The notes beneath the pieces are model-generated. The model ran no database searches. It was given only the letters and a program-made list of their open reading frames with translations, and had not been told where the DNA came from. The translations under genes were made by a program, and so were the position numbers. From NCBI RefSeq assembly GCF_000745235.1, contig NZ_JQNL01000001.1, positions 4,148,001 to 4,212,000 of the forward strand: a DNA stretch of 64,000 nt, read 5' to 3'. Positions 1 to 9,016 of this stretch are shown here, piece by piece. Position 1 is the stretch's first letter; the number at the start of each line of letters is the position of its first letter. This DNA comes from Luteibacter mycovicinus. GTDB lineage: Bacteria > Pseudomonadota > Gammaproteobacteria > Xanthomonadales > Rhodanobacteraceae.

Positions 1-814
1 CCTCTACTACGGCCGCCGCGACGTCGAGCATTTCGAAGCCGCCGCCGAGGCCATGCACGCGCACGTCGCCGATCCGGAACAGCCGGAATGGCGCGAAGTC
101 GTGATGATGGGTGAAGACCTGGCCCCGAGCCATCCGTTGTTCGGCGGCACCCCGGTCGACGCGGTGGAGGAGCCGTACGATACGTACACGGCCGCCACGC
201 CGCACACGGCCGACGAGGCCGCCGCGCTCGAAGAATTCGACCTGGGCAGCTACGTGACGGGTCCGGACGAGGGCGAAATCCCGCCGCGTCCGGCACCGCA
301 GAAACACAGCGAATACCACTTCAACTTCGACCTCACCCCGGTGCAGCGTGCCGAGGCGGATCGCCGTCCCAACGCACCGGACGTCTTCGATGTCGATGCG
401 CCGGAATCGCCGTACAGCGAAACCCCGCTGCACGACGAGCCCGTCCACGGCTCGACGTTCGGCGACATCCTGAGCGAAGAAACGAAGACGCACGAGGAAG
501 AGCGTTCGACGTGGTCGTTCGACGAAGACCATGATCTCGCCTCGCCCAGGCCGTCGGATCCGCCGCGTTTCGACGAGCCGCCGCGCTTCGACGAACCGCC
601 GGCGTTCCCGGTCTTCCCCGACGAAGAGCCGCTTACCGACCATTCGGCGGACAGCTTCAGCGACGACCCGGTCGACACCAAGCTCGACCTGGCCCGTGCC
701 TACCTCGACATGGGCGACGCCGAAGGCGCCCGCCTGATGCTCGAGGAAGTCATCGCCGAGGGCTCGCAGATGCAGAAAGACACCGCGAAGCGGATTTTGA
801 GCGATATCGTCTGA
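1..814 (+). CDS. fimV: FimV-family peptidoglycan-binding/TPR protein, C-terminal part
   Basis: The reading frame is open from base 2, so the start lies left of the window. The visible part begins with a FimV-type helical segment (YYGRRDVEHFEAAAEAMHA), continues through an acidic, Pro-rich linker that contains a short PPRFDE repeat near 559-605, and ends with LDLARAYLDMGDAEGARLML followed by KDTAKRILSDIV. That ending is the TPR-like C-terminal domain typical of FimV. FimV proteins are inner-membrane, peptidoglycan-binding scaffolds that support type IV pilus function and polar signalling in Pseudomonas and Xanthomonadales. The gene is followed by a strong terminator and sits upstream of truA, the order seen in many gammaproteobacteria. 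Family assignment is confident; the exact role here is inferred. Confidence 0.88.
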   Translation, partial: LYYGRRDVEHFEAAAEAMHAHVADPEQPEWREVVMMGEDLAPSHPLFGGTPVDAVEEPYDTYTAATPHTADEAAALEEFDLGSYVTGPDEGEIPPRPAPQKHSEYHFNFDLTPVQRAEADRRPNAPDVFDVDAPESPYSETPLHDEPVHGSTFGDILSEETKTHEEERSTWSFDEDHDLASPRPSDPPRFDEPPRFDEPPAFPVFPDEEPLTDHSADSFSDDPVDTKLDLARAYLDMGDAEGARLMLEEVIAEGSQMQKDTAKRILSDIV

Positions 815-837
815 GTCATTCGTAGGCCGTGATACTG

Positions 838-866
838 GAGCCCCGGTTGTGCCGGGGCTCTTTTTT
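838..866 (+). terminator. Rho-independent terminator after fimV
   Basis: A perfect 9-bp stem (GAGCCCCGG, 838-846, with CCGGGGCTC, 852-860) closes a 5-nt loop and is followed by six T residues. It lies 24 bases after the fimV stop, the textbook arrangement for an intrinsic terminator. Confidence 0.93.
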
Positions 867-910
867 GTGCTCGGCTTCGCCATCGCGTTGGGCGCAAACG
901 CGTCGAGGCA

Positions 911-1004
911 GGGGCGCCGCCGGATGCCATTCTCGTCGCTAAGCCCTCCTTCGGCCTTCGCCTACGTGCGGAAGCGCTCCGAGAACGACACCCGGCGGCA
1001 CCCC
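911..1004 (-). repeat. Structured hairpin element, copy 1
   Basis: Arms 911-935 and 980-1004 form a 25-bp stem around a 44-base loop (936-979). Four positions are not Watson-Crick, and all four become G-U pairs if the minus strand is transcribed. The loop matches the loop of copy 2 (1115-1206, opposite orientation) at 38 of 44 positions by my alignment. The stems have diverged but keep pairing. It lies in the fimV-truA gap and encodes no convincing protein. It could be a mobile REP/MITE-like element or a structured RNA; the family is not one I recognise. Confidence 0.72.
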
Positions 1005-1114
1005 TCCGAACGATGAGGTTTCGTGCCGCAAAAACGATCGAGGAGCATAGGCGCAGGCCACAAGATCGCCGTGCTCTGTTTTTTGCTTGCCCACAACCAA
1101 CCGTTGCGTTGGGA

Positions 1115-1206
1115 GGGAGTCGTTGGCTGCCGTTCCTGGAGCGATTCCGCAGGGAGGCGAAGGCCGGACGAGGACTTAGCGACAGGAACGGCAGCCAACG
1201 GCTCCC
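1115..1206 (+). repeat. Structured hairpin element, copy 2 (inverted relative to copy 1)
   Basis: Arms 1115-1138 and 1183-1206 form a 24-bp stem with one G-U pair (T1120 with G1201) around a 44-base loop (1139-1182). The loop contains GGCGAAGGCCGGACGAGGAC and ends in TTAGCGA. Aligned with copy 1 on its minus strand, about nine stem pairs differ between the copies and every one keeps pairing, six by double compensatory changes. The region 815-1308 therefore holds a terminator and these two elements, with no gene I can support. Confidence 0.72.
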
Positions 1207-1308
1207 CGGCCTCGACGCAAACACCCCAGGGCCCATACGCCCCCGAACGCACCCCATCCCCCCGAGTGGTACTCTTTCCCGTTTCCACCGCCCCAAGAAC
1301 CCCGCCCC

Positions 1309-2076
1309 ATGCGCATCGCCCTAGGCGTCGAATACGACGGCACCGACTTCTTCGGCTGGCAGCGGCTCAGCCATGCGAAGACCGTGCAGGGTTCGCTGGA
1401 GGCCGCGCTCGCTTTTGTCGCGCAGACGCCCATCGAAGTGACCGCGGCCGGTCGTACGGACGCCGGGGTGCACGGTCGCTGCCAGGTGGTGCATTTCGAC
1501 ACTGAGGTGGTGCGCGACATGCGTGGCTGGATCCTCGGCGCCTGCTCCAATCTGCCGCATACGGTGGCGGTGACCTGGGCGCAGGTGGTGCCGGACGACT
1601 TTCATGCGCGGTTCTCCGCACGGGCCCGACGCTATCGGTATCGCCTGCTGCCGCGCTTCGTGCGCCCGGCGCTGGATGCGCGGTTCGTTGCCTGGGAGCG
1701 CCGCCAGCTCGATGCGGAGGCCATGAACGAAGCCGCGCAGGCGATCGTCGGCGAGCACGATTTCACCGCGTTCCGCGCGATCTCCTGCCAGGCCGCGCAT
1801 GCGCGGCGCAACGTCCGCTCGATCCGCGTGTTTCGCGAAGACATCCATGTGGTCGTCGAGATCGAGGCGAACGCCTTCCTCCATCACATGGTGCGCAATA
1901 TCGTCGGTTCGCTGCTGCGGATCGGCCGTGGTGAAGAGAGCGTCGGCTGGATGGCCGAACTGCTCGCCGGCCGCGATCGCGAGGTCGCCGGCGCCACCGC
2001 ACCCGCGGAAGGGCTGACCTTCCTGGGACCGCTTTACGAAGCCCACTGGGGGCTGCCACAGGAAGTGACGCTATGA
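1309..2076 (+). CDS. truA: tRNA pseudouridine(38-40) synthase TruA
   Basis: The 255-residue product has the TruA signature [19 protein letters not shown], with the catalytic aspartate at about residue 51. It opens with [18 protein letters not shown], the usual TruA N-terminus, and later carries [11 protein letters not shown]. TruA isomerises uridines 38-40 in the tRNA anticodon arm. Its stop overlaps the trpF start by four bases (ATGA), so translation of truA and trpF is probably coupled. Length is normal for the family. The truA-trpF linkage is common in gammaproteobacteria. Confidence 0.97.
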   Translation: MRIALGVEYDGTDFFGWQRLSHAKTVQGSLEAALAFVAQTPIEVTAAGRTDAGVHGRCQVVHFDTEVVRDMRGWILGACSNLPHTVAVTWAQVVPDDFHARFSARARRYRYRLLPRFVRPALDARFVAWERRQLDAEAMNEAAQAIVGEHDFTAFRAISCQAAHARRNVRSIRVFREDIHVVVEIEANAFLHHMVRNIVGSLLRIGRGEESVGWMAELLAGRDREVAGATAPAEGLTFLGPLYEAHWGLPQEVTL

Positions 2077-2684
2077 CCCGGATCAAGTTCTGCGGACTGA
2101 CCCGCCTCGACGATGTACGCCTCGCGGTGAACCTCGGCGTGGATGCCATCGGCTTCGTGATGACGCGCAGGAGCAAGCGCTTTGTCGAGCCGGCCGCCGC
2201 CGCGCAGCTGCGCGATGCCGTTTCGCCGTACATCACCACGGTTGCGCTGGTGATGGACGACGAGCCGGCGTTTATCGACGAGGTGCTGCGCGTGCTCCGT
2301 CCCGACATGCTGCAGTTCCACGGCGCCGAAACCGACGACGAATGCGCCCGCTACGGCGTGCGCTATACCAAGGCCATCGCGATGGGTGAGGGTGAGGCGG
2401 CGCTGGCGCGTCTGCACGAATATCCGCGCGCGGCCGGGCTGCTGCTGGACGGGCACGGGCTCGGCGAGCAGGGCGGAAGCGGGCAGCGTTTCGACTGGTC
2501 GCGGATGCCGAAACATCTTGCGCAACCCCTGATCCTCGCGGGTGGGCTCGGCGCCGACAACGTGGCCGAGGCCATCCGCATCGCACGCCCCTGGGCCGTC
2601 GACGTCTCCAGCGGGATCGAGACGTCGCCCGGTATCAAGGATGGGGCTAAGATGGAACGCTTCATTTCCGCTGTACGACGATAA
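2073..2684 (+). CDS. trpF: Phosphoribosylanthranilate isomerase TrpF
   Basis: A 203-residue (beta/alpha)8 isomerase of tryptophan synthesis that converts N-(5-phosphoribosyl)anthranilate to its 1-deoxyribulose isomer. It begins [11 protein letters not shown] with the catalytic cysteine at residue 7. The catalytic aspartate is about residue 126 in [20 protein letters not shown], and the phosphate-binding [13 protein letters not shown] follows. This is a stand-alone TrpF, not fused to TrpC. It overlaps truA by four bases and is followed 10 bases later by trpB. Confidence 0.97.
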   Translation: MTRIKFCGLTRLDDVRLAVNLGVDAIGFVMTRRSKRFVEPAAAAQLRDAVSPYITTVALVMDDEPAFIDEVLRVLRPDMLQFHGAETDDECARYGVRYTKAIAMGEGEAALARLHEYPRAAGLLLDGHGLGEQGGSGQRFDWSRMPKHLAQPLILAGGLGADNVAEAIRIARPWAVDVSSGIETSPGIKDGAKMERFISAVRR

Positions 2685-2694
2685 CGAGAAGGCA

Positions 2695-3906
2695 ATGACC
2701 GAAATCACGGATTTTCACGCCTACCCCGATGCGCATGGCCGCTTCGGTGACTACGGCGGCATCTACGTGGCGGAAACGCTCATGGAGCCCCTGGCCGAGC
2801 TGACCGCCGCGTATGAAAGACTGCGTGTCGATCCCGCCTTCATCGCCGAGCTCGATCGCGACCTCAAGTACTACGTGGGCCGTCCCAGCCCGGTGTACTT
2901 CGCCGAGCGGCTGACGAAGCACGTCGGCGGCGCGCGGATCATCCTCAAGCGTGAAGACCTGAACCACACAGGCGCGCACAAGATCAACAACACCGTGGGT
3001 CAGGCGCTGGTCGCCCGGCACATGGGCAAGTCGAGGATCATCGCCGAGACCGGTGCGGGCCAGCATGGCGTGGCGAGCGCCACCGTGGCCGCGCGTCTGG
3101 GCCTGAAGTGCGTCGTCTACATGGGCGCCGTCGACATCGAGCGGCAGAAGATCAACGTCTATCGTATGCGCCTGCTCGGCGCCGAGGTGGTCCCGGTCAC
3201 TTCCGGTTCGAAGACACTCAAGGACGCCCTCAACGAGGCGATGCGCGACTGGGTCACGAATGTCGCCGACACCTTCTACATCATCGGCACCGTGGCGGGT
3301 CCGCACCCGTACCCGCAGATGGTCCGCGACTTCAACGCCATCGCCGGTCGCGAAGCGCGCGAGCAGACGCTGGAGCAGTTCGGCCGTCTGCCGGACGTCA
3401 TCACGGCCTGCGTCGGTGGCGGCTCGAACGCCATCGGTCTGTTCCACGCCTTCCTCAACGACCGCGACGTGCGCATCGTCGGCGCCGAGGCGGCGGGCGA
3501 CGGTATCGGTACGGGTCGTCATGCCGCCTCGCTGGCGGCGGGCAAGCCGGGCGTGCTGCACGGCAATCGCACCTACGTCCTCTCGGACGCGAACGGCCAG
3601 ATCGTCGAGACGCATTCCGTTTCCGCGGGCCTCGACTATCCGGGCGTCGGCCCGGAGCACGCGTTCCTGAAGGACGCCGGTCGGGCGGAATACGTCGGCG
3701 TGACGGACGACGAAGCGCTCGAGGCGTTCCACTTGCTCGCCCGCACGGAGGGCATCCTTGCCGCGCTGGAATCGAGCCACGCGATCGCCCAGGCGATCAA
3801 GCTGGCCCGTGAACTGCCCAGCAACGGCCTGGTGCTGGCGAACCTTTCCGGTCGCGGGGACAAGGACGTGCACACCATCGCCGAGCGTGAAGGGATCGAG
3901 ATCTGA
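2695..3906 (+). CDS. trpB: Tryptophan synthase beta subunit
   Basis: The 403-residue PLP enzyme condenses indole and serine to tryptophan. The PLP lysine is residue 96 in [10 protein letters not shown], and the phosphate-binding [10 protein letters not shown] motif is present. The frame is open well upstream, but ATG at 2695 is chosen because GAGAAGG precedes it and [22 protein letters not shown] is the family N-terminus; the upstream residues are trpF sequence in another frame. The trpB stop overlaps the trpA start by one base (TGATG), which suits the alpha2-beta2 complex. Confidence 0.97.
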   Translation: MTEITDFHAYPDAHGRFGDYGGIYVAETLMEPLAELTAAYERLRVDPAFIAELDRDLKYYVGRPSPVYFAERLTKHVGGARIILKREDLNHTGAHKINNTVGQALVARHMGKSRIIAETGAGQHGVASATVAARLGLKCVVYMGAVDIERQKINVYRMRLLGAEVVPVTSGSKTLKDALNEAMRDWVTNVADTFYIIGTVAGPHPYPQMVRDFNAIAGREAREQTLEQFGRLPDVITACVGGGSNAIGLFHAFLNDRDVRIVGAEAAGDGIGTGRHAASLAAGKPGVLHGNRTYVLSDANGQIVETHSVSAGLDYPGVGPEHAFLKDAGRAEYVGVTDDEALEAFHLLARTEGILAALESSHAIAQAIKLARELPSNGLVLANLSGRGDKDVHTIAEREGIEI

Positions 3907-4706
3907 TGAGCCGCCTTGAAAGCCGTTTCGCGGCACTGAAAGCCGCCGGTCGTACCGGCCTGATCACCTTCGTCACGGCGGGTGACCCGCAGCCGGACGC
4001 CATGGTGCCGATGCTGCATGCGCTGGTCGCCGCGGGCGCCGACGTGATCGAACTGGGCGTGCCGTTCTCAGATCCGATGGCCGACGGCCCGGTGATCCAG
4101 CACGCCAGCGAGCGGGCCATTGCTAAGGGCATCGGCCTGCATAATGTGCTGGCCTGGGTCGCGGCATTCCGTGAGACCGACAACGAAACGCCGATCGTCC
4201 TGATGGGCTACCTCAACCCGGTCGAGATGTACGGATACCCGGAATTCGCCGACGATGCCGTGGAGAAGGGTGTCGATGGCGTGCTGATGGTCGACTGCCC
4301 GCTCGAGGAGGCGCACGTGCTCGCGCCGCTGCGCGATGCCGGCCTCGACCAGATCCTGCTGGCCTCGCCGACGACCACCGATAGCCGGCTGCAGGCCTTG
4401 TGCGAGGCGGCTTCGGGCTTCCTGTATTATGTGTCGTTCGCTGGCATCACCGGCGCGGCCCAGCTCAGCACGGCGGATATCGCCGAGCGCGTGGCCGGCA
4501 TCCGGGCGACGTCGAAGGCGCCGGTCGCCGTCGGCTTCGGTGTGCGCGACGCCGCGAGTGCCACTGCCATCGGCGCGTTCGCCGATGCGGTCGTCATCGG
4601 CAGTGCCCTGGTCGAACGTCTGGCCGGTGCGACGTCCGCTGACGAGGTGGCAAAACGGGCCAACGATTTCCTGGCCCCGATCCGCGCCGCCCTCGACGCG
4701 CGCTGA
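3906..4706 (+). CDS. trpA: Tryptophan synthase alpha subunit
   Basis: A 266-residue TIM-barrel subunit that cleaves indole-3-glycerol phosphate to indole, which is channelled to TrpB. The catalytic residues fall at the E. coli numbers: Glu49 in VIELGVPFSDPMADGP and Asp60 in the same stretch. It overlaps the trpB stop. A single REP palindrome and then accD follow, the common trpFBA-accD arrangement. Confidence 0.97.
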   Translation: MSRLESRFAALKAAGRTGLITFVTAGDPQPDAMVPMLHALVAAGADVIELGVPFSDPMADGPVIQHASERAIAKGIGLHNVLAWVAAFRETDNETPIVLMGYLNPVEMYGYPEFADDAVEKGVDGVLMVDCPLEEAHVLAPLRDAGLDQILLASPTTTDSRLQALCEAASGFLYYVSFAGITGAAQLSTADIAERVAGIRATSKAPVAVGFGVRDAASATAIGAFADAVVIGSALVERLAGATSADEVAKRANDFLAPIRAALDAR

Positions 4707-4721
4707 TCGAAACGAGCTTCA

Positions 4722-4745
4722 TGTAGGAGCGCGCCCCGCGCGCGA
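4722..4745. repeat. Single REP palindrome (GTAGGAGC type)
   Basis: TGTAGGAGCGCGCC is followed by a GC-rich palindromic end (GCGCG, CCCC, GCGCGC). This is a solitary copy of the REP family that forms the paired elements near 15.3, 35.2, 37.2 and 38.5 kb. It lies between trpA and accD and has no T-tract. Confidence 0.7.
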
Positions 4746-4769
4746 CGCGACACCAATCGGAGACGCACG

Positions 4770-5642
4770 ATGAACTGGCTGCAGAAAATCATGACGCCGA
4801 AGACCCGCGCACCCAGCGCGGCCGGCGGTAAGGGCAAGGTGCCCGAGGGTGTGTGGGAGAAGTGCGCCGGTTGCGGCACGGTCCTTTACAAGCCGGAGCT
4901 CGAAAAGTCGCTGATGGTCTGCCCGAAGTGCGGCCATCATCACGCGATCTCGGCGCGCGTGCGCCTCAACGCGTTCCTCGACGAAGGCAGCGCGAACGAA
5001 CTCTGGCCGAAGCTGGAGGCCGTCGACGCGCTCAGGTTCAAGGACCAGAAGAAGTACAAGGACCGCGTCGTCGCCGCGCAGAAGTCCACGGGCGAAAAGG
5101 ATGCGCTGATCGCGATGTCCGGCACGCTGCTGGATCGTCCCATCGTTTCGGTCGCCTTCGAGTTCGCTTTCATGGGTGGCTCGATGGGGTCGGTGGTCGG
5201 CGAGAAATTCGCACGCGCCGCCGAGAAGGCGCTGGCGGAAAACAGCGCACTCGTCTGCTTCGCCGCCACGGGTGGCGCACGCATGCAGGAAGGCCTGTTC
5301 TCGCTCATGCAGATGGCCAAGACGTCGGCCGCACTGGCGCGCATGCGCGATGCCGGTGTGCCGTATATCTCGGTGCTTACGCATCCGACCACCGGCGGTG
5401 TGTCGGCAAGCCTTGGCATGCTGGGCGACCTCAACGTCGCCGAGCCGAAGGCGCTGATCGGTTTCGCCGGCCCGCGTGTCATCGAGCAGACCGTGCGCGA
5501 GACGCTGCCGGAAGGTTTCCAGCGTCCGGAGTTCCTGGTCGATCACGGCGCCATCGACATGATCGTCGACCGTCGCGAAATGCGCGAAAAGCTCGGCTCG
5601 ATTCTCGGCATTCTGGAGAAGGCGCCGCGCGCGGCGGCGTGA
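4770..5642 (+). CDS. accD: Acetyl-CoA carboxylase carboxyltransferase subunit beta
   Basis: A 290-residue protein with the N-terminal four-cysteine zinc ribbon (C32, C35, C51, C54; KCAGCG and CPKCGHHH) of bacterial AccD. A crotonase-fold carboxyltransferase core follows ([49 protein letters not shown]). With AccA it transfers the carboxyl group from carboxybiotin to acetyl-CoA, the first step of fatty acid synthesis. It ends 28 bases before an intrinsic terminator. Confidence 0.97.
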   Translation: MNWLQKIMTPKTRAPSAAGGKGKVPEGVWEKCAGCGTVLYKPELEKSLMVCPKCGHHHAISARVRLNAFLDEGSANELWPKLEAVDALRFKDQKKYKDRVVAAQKSTGEKDALIAMSGTLLDRPIVSVAFEFAFMGGSMGSVVGEKFARAAEKALAENSALVCFAATGGARMQEGLFSLMQMAKTSAALARMRDAGVPYISVLTHPTTGGVSASLGMLGDLNVAEPKALIGFAGPRVIEQTVRETLPEGFQRPEFLVDHGAIDMIVDRREMREKLGSILGILEKAPRAAA

Positions 5643-5670
5643 TCCGGTTTCGTAAGTAAGCAAAACAAGG

Positions 5671-5700
5671 AAGGCCCCGGAGAAATCCGGGGCCTTCTTC
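5671..5700 (+). terminator. Rho-independent terminator after accD
   Basis: A 10-bp perfect stem (AAGGCCCCGG, 5671-5680, with CCGGGGCCTT, 5687-5696), a 6-nt loop, and a short T-rich tail. It separates the trp-accD operon from the lanthipeptide locus. Confidence 0.9.
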
Positions 5701-5856
5701 GTTCACGGCCGTCACTTTTGCGGCTCATGCCGAAAACACGTAACGACGCATGGCGTTGGCCCTTGTGCCGTATCCGGGCGCACGACAAGAATCGGCCGGG
5801 GTGAGGGCACCGGAGTACGTACGTTTTTCCATTCCATACCGCAAAGGATGAATCCG

Positions 5857-6063
5857 ATGAACAACGACATGAACTTCGCTTCCAACTCCGTCAGCCGTGC
5901 CGCGCAGTGGCGCACGCAGGCGGACAAGAACAACCCGGCGGGTGCGCTCTTCGCCAACGAATTCGCCGAGGCGGATATCGTCGGCGGCACCGACATGCTC
6001 GTCACCGATTGTGCGATGTGTACGGGCTCCATCAAGAACACCATTCACATCTACTGCGCCTGA
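5857..6063 (+). CDS. Lanthipeptide precursor peptide (LanA-like)
   Basis: The product is about 68 residues. It has a hydrophilic leader with an acidic stretch (ALFANEFAEADIVGG) ending in a double-glycine cleavage site. A 24-residue core follows, TDMLVTDCAMCTGSIK plus NTIHIYCA, containing three Cys and five Ser/Thr. This is the composition expected of a class II lanthipeptide, where LanM dehydrates Ser/Thr and adds Cys thiols to form thioether rings. ATG 5857 is chosen over the in-frame ATG at 5848 because AAAGGA (5843-5848) is properly spaced only from the later codon. lanM begins about 10 bases after the stop. Ring pattern and activity cannot be read from sequence. The precursor assignment rests mainly on the neighbouring LanM. 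Confidence 0.82.
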   Translation: MNNDMNFASNSVSRAAQWRTQADKNNPAGALFANEFAEADIVGGTDMLVTDCAMCTGSIKNTIHIYCA

Positions 6064-6073
6064 TCCTCTCGCC

Positions 6074-9016
6074 GTGACGTCCTCCACGGACGCCGACGAT
6101 TTCAGCGAATCGCTGGGCTGCCTGATCGCCGATGCCATGGTGGATCTTGCAGCCCGGCTCGCCGGGGTAGCCGGCCTGACGTGCGCCGAACGCGGCGTCG
6201 TCGCCGACGCGACGCGCGCTTCGCTCACGGAAGCGCTGCATGGCCGACTCGGTCGTGTCCTGTTGCTCGAGTTGCACGCGGCTGTCGACGACGGTTTGCT
6301 CGTCGCTGCCGACAGCGCGGGCCGCTGGCACGAATTCATTGAGCGCTCGTCGTCTCCCGCATTCTGGGAGGAACTGACGACGCACTATCCGACGCTGATG
6401 GATCGCGTGAATCGCCTGGTGGAACAGCGTTGCGCAAGCGCGCTGGCGTTCGCCACGCATTTCGCGACGGACCGCGAGGCGCTCGACGAATTTCACGGTA
6501 GCCCGCTCGGCGAACTCGTCGCCCTGGCGATCGGCGCGGGCGACAGTCACCGTGGCGGAAGGACCGTGGCGTTGCTCACCTGCGCCCGCGGCCGTATCGT
6601 CTACAAGCCACGATCGGTGGGCATCGACGCGGCCTTGTCCCGCTTTATCGAGCCACTCACAGCACAGGGCGCCAGTCTTCGTGTACCACCCGTCGTGGAG
6701 CGGGATGGCTACGGTTGGGCCGCATTCGTCGAACACCGCTACGCGGCCGACGACGGCGAACTGTCTTGTTTCTATCGCGGACTGGGCGAGTGGCTGGCCG
6801 TCATGCGTCTGCTCGGCGGTAGCGATCTGCATGCCGAAAACCTGATCGCGCACGGTGCGCATCCGTTCGTCATCGACTGCGAGACGCTGTTCACGCCGCA
6901 TCCGCCGGTCACACCCTCGGGCATGGGCCTGGCGCACGACCGCGCCGCGGGCATGGTCGAAGGCAGCGTGCTGAGCATGGGGTTTCTGCCGGGGCGCGGC
7001 GCGGCGTTGGCCTGGCGTGGCGTGGATTCGTCCGGCATGGGTGCCTTGCCGGGGCAGCAGCCCAGCGTGGAGGTGCCTGCCATCGTCGACGCGGGTACGG
7101 ATCGCGCGCGGCTGGGCACCGTCATGGTCGAGCCCGGCGGCGCCGCGAATCATCCGTCACGCGCGCCCGCGCTGGCCGCGCACTGGCCGAAGGTCGTCGA
7201 AGGCTTCGATCAGGTGACCGCCTGGCTGCGCTCCGAGGACGCGGCGGGGAGACTGGCTGACCGGTTGCGCCCGTTTGCAGGCTGCGAAGTGCGTGCGGTC
7301 GTCCGGTCGACCGAGGTGTACGCCGAGCTGGCGCGCATGCTCTGGCACCCGGTGTCGCTGCACGCACCTGACGAAGCGACGCATCGCGCCGCCGCGTTGT
7401 TGCGTCGGATGGGTCTCAACCGAGCGATTTCGCCCGATCGCGACGACGTGATCGCGGCCGAGATCGCCGACCTGCTCGATGGCGACATTCCGCTGTTTTC
7501 GACGATCGTTAGCGAAGGGTGGCTGGCGGGCCCTCGCGGCACGTCGTGGCTCGATCCCCGCGACCTCGCCGAGGATGCATTGCGACGCTGGCGCGAGGCA
7601 GATCTCGCGCTCGAACGTCAGGCTATCCGCGCCTCGCTGGCCAGCGCCTATGCCGACGGTGACCGCGACGAAGCGCATGCCTCCCTGCGACCGGTACGCC
7701 TCGCGTTGCACGATCTCGACCGCCGTCGCCGTCGGCTCGCCGCAGGTGTCATGAAAGACATCGTGAGGCGTGCGATCCGCGGTGACGATGGCAGCGTGGC
7801 CTGGATCGCTTCCGTGCTGGGTCCCAACGGGCGAAGCGTGCAACCGATCGCTCAGGATGTATACGGAGGCATCGCAGGCATCGCGTTACTGGCTCATGGT
7901 TATACGCGCGAGCGCGATGCGGGGAGGGCGGACGATGTGTCGGAGATCGATGCGATCGCAGCGGCGGCGGTCGACACGATGCGATGGGCCGAAGCGCAGC
8001 TATGGGAGCGTCGTACCCATGTGGCGCGGCCGCGCCCGGTGCCTCCCGGTGGGTACATCGGTCTCGGCTCCCAGATCGCGTCGTGGCTGCTACTGGAGGC
8101 CTGGGGCGCGACGGCGGCAGGTGAGGGCGTCGAGCGGGCGCAGCGTCTCGCCGGACTCATCGCCGAGTCCGTCGCGGCGGACGATACGCGCGACCTGCTT
8201 ACCGGCAGCAGCGGTGCGATTGCACCCCTTCTTACGCTTTACGCGCGCACGAAGGATGCGAGCCACCTGACCCAGGCGATGACCGTGGGCGATGCACTGA
8301 TCGAGGCGGCGCGTCGGCAGGACGGCCGCGCCTGGTGGCCGCACGAGCGATGGCCCGATGGACTTGGCGGATTCGCCCATGGATCGACGGGCATCGGATG
8401 GGCACTGGCGAAGCTGGCGCAGGCGTCCGGACAGGATCGTTTTCTTGCGATATCGCGGGCCGCGCTCGCGTTCGACGCGTCGTTGTTCGATCCGGCGACG
8501 GGTTGGCGCGACCTTCGTGGTGGCGACCCGGCGGCCGCGTGGTGCCACGGCGCGGTCGGTATCGGGCTGGCGCTGGTGGATCTGGATCCGGCACTGGATA
8601 ACGCCGATCGGCGTGCCCAGTTCCGCGTCGCTTCGACGCTCGCCTGGCAGAACGGTATCGGTGGCGGTCATGGGCTATGCCACGGCGATATGGGGGCGTG
8701 GGAGCTGCTCGACATCGCCGTGCGCACGGGATTCGCTCCCGCAGGCTGCGACAGCGATACGCTGAAGGCCACGATCATCGGCAGCATCGAAAGCCACGGA
8801 GCCCGGTGCGGCAGGCAGAGTGAAGACCTGTCACCGGGCCTGATCGCCGGCCTGGGCGGCGTCGCGTGGCAGTTGCTGCGGATGCATCCCGAAAGTGCTC
8901 TGCCTTCCGTCCTGCTTCCGTCCTTCGCGAATCAGACCAGCACACGCTCCGCCCACAGCGACAACGTGCCGAGCCCGCCACCGATGACGGTCGCGGCGAG
9001 CACGTCGCTGGGGTAG
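6074..9016 (+). CDS. lanM: Class II lanthipeptide synthetase LanM
   Basis: About 980 residues. The N-terminal dehydratase carries HRGGRTVALLTC (His159), IVYKPRSVGID (from residue 177) and LLGGSDLHAENLI (near 250). The C-terminal LanC-like cyclase carries GFAHGSTGIGWAL (His769), WCHGAVGIG (Cys824) and GLCHGDMGAWELL (Cys869-His870), so the zinc ligands are intact. The enzyme should dehydrate and cyclise the upstream precursor. The start is uncertain: GTG 6074 is the first sensible codon after the precursor stop, and no strong ribosome site precedes it. The last roughly 30 residues overlap the opposing PAP2 gene and do not look like LanM, so the original stop may have been lost. No LanT transporter/protease is nearby. 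Confidence 0.92.
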   Translation: MTSSTDADDFSESLGCLIADAMVDLAARLAGVAGLTCAERGVVADATRASLTEALHGRLGRVLLLELHAAVDDGLLVAADSAGRWHEFIERSSSPAFWEELTTHYPTLMDRVNRLVEQRCASALAFATHFATDREALDEFHGSPLGELVALAIGAGDSHRGGRTVALLTCARGRIVYKPRSVGIDAALSRFIEPLTAQGASLRVPPVVERDGYGWAAFVEHRYAADDGELSCFYRGLGEWLAVMRLLGGSDLHAENLIAHGAHPFVIDCETLFTPHPPVTPSGMGLAHDRAAGMVEGSVLSMGFLPGRGAALAWRGVDSSGMGALPGQQPSVEVPAIVDAGTDRARLGTVMVEPGGAANHPSRAPALAAHWPKVVEGFDQVTAWLRSEDAAGRLADRLRPFAGCEVRAVVRSTEVYAELARMLWHPVSLHAPDEATHRAAALLRRMGLNRAISPDRDDVIAAEIADLLDGDIPLFSTIVSEGWLAGPRGTSWLDPRDLAEDALRRWREADLALERQAIRASLASAYADGDRDEAHASLRPVRLALHDLDRRRRRLAAGVMKDIVRRAIRGDDGSVAWIASVLGPNGRSVQPIAQDVYGGIAGIALLAHGYTRERDAGRADDVSEIDAIAAAAVDTMRWAEAQLWERRTHVARPRPVPPGGYIGLGSQIASWLLLEAWGATAAGEGVERAQRLAGLIAESVAADDTRDLLTGSSGAIAPLLTLYARTKDASHLTQAMTVGDALIEAARRQDGRAWWPHERWPDGLGGFAHGSTGIGWALAKLAQASGQDRFLAISRAALAFDASLFDPATGWRDLRGGDPAAAWCHGAVGIGLALVDLDPALDNADRRAQFRVASTLAWQNGIGGGHGLCHGDMGAWELLDIAVRTGFAPAGCDSDTLKATIIGSIESHGARCGRQSEDLSPGLIAGLGGVAWQLLRMHPESALPSVLLPSFANQTSTRSAHSDNVPSPPPMTVAASTSLG

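Noticed and set aside
559..605. Short repeated PPRFDE motif in FimV
   Set aside because: A small local duplication in a disordered acidic linker, ordinary for FimV proteins.
5750..5851. A 33-codon ORF ending over the lanthipeptide start
   Set aside because: No ribosome site and no Cys; composition fits chance. It could be a leader ORF, but nothing supports that.
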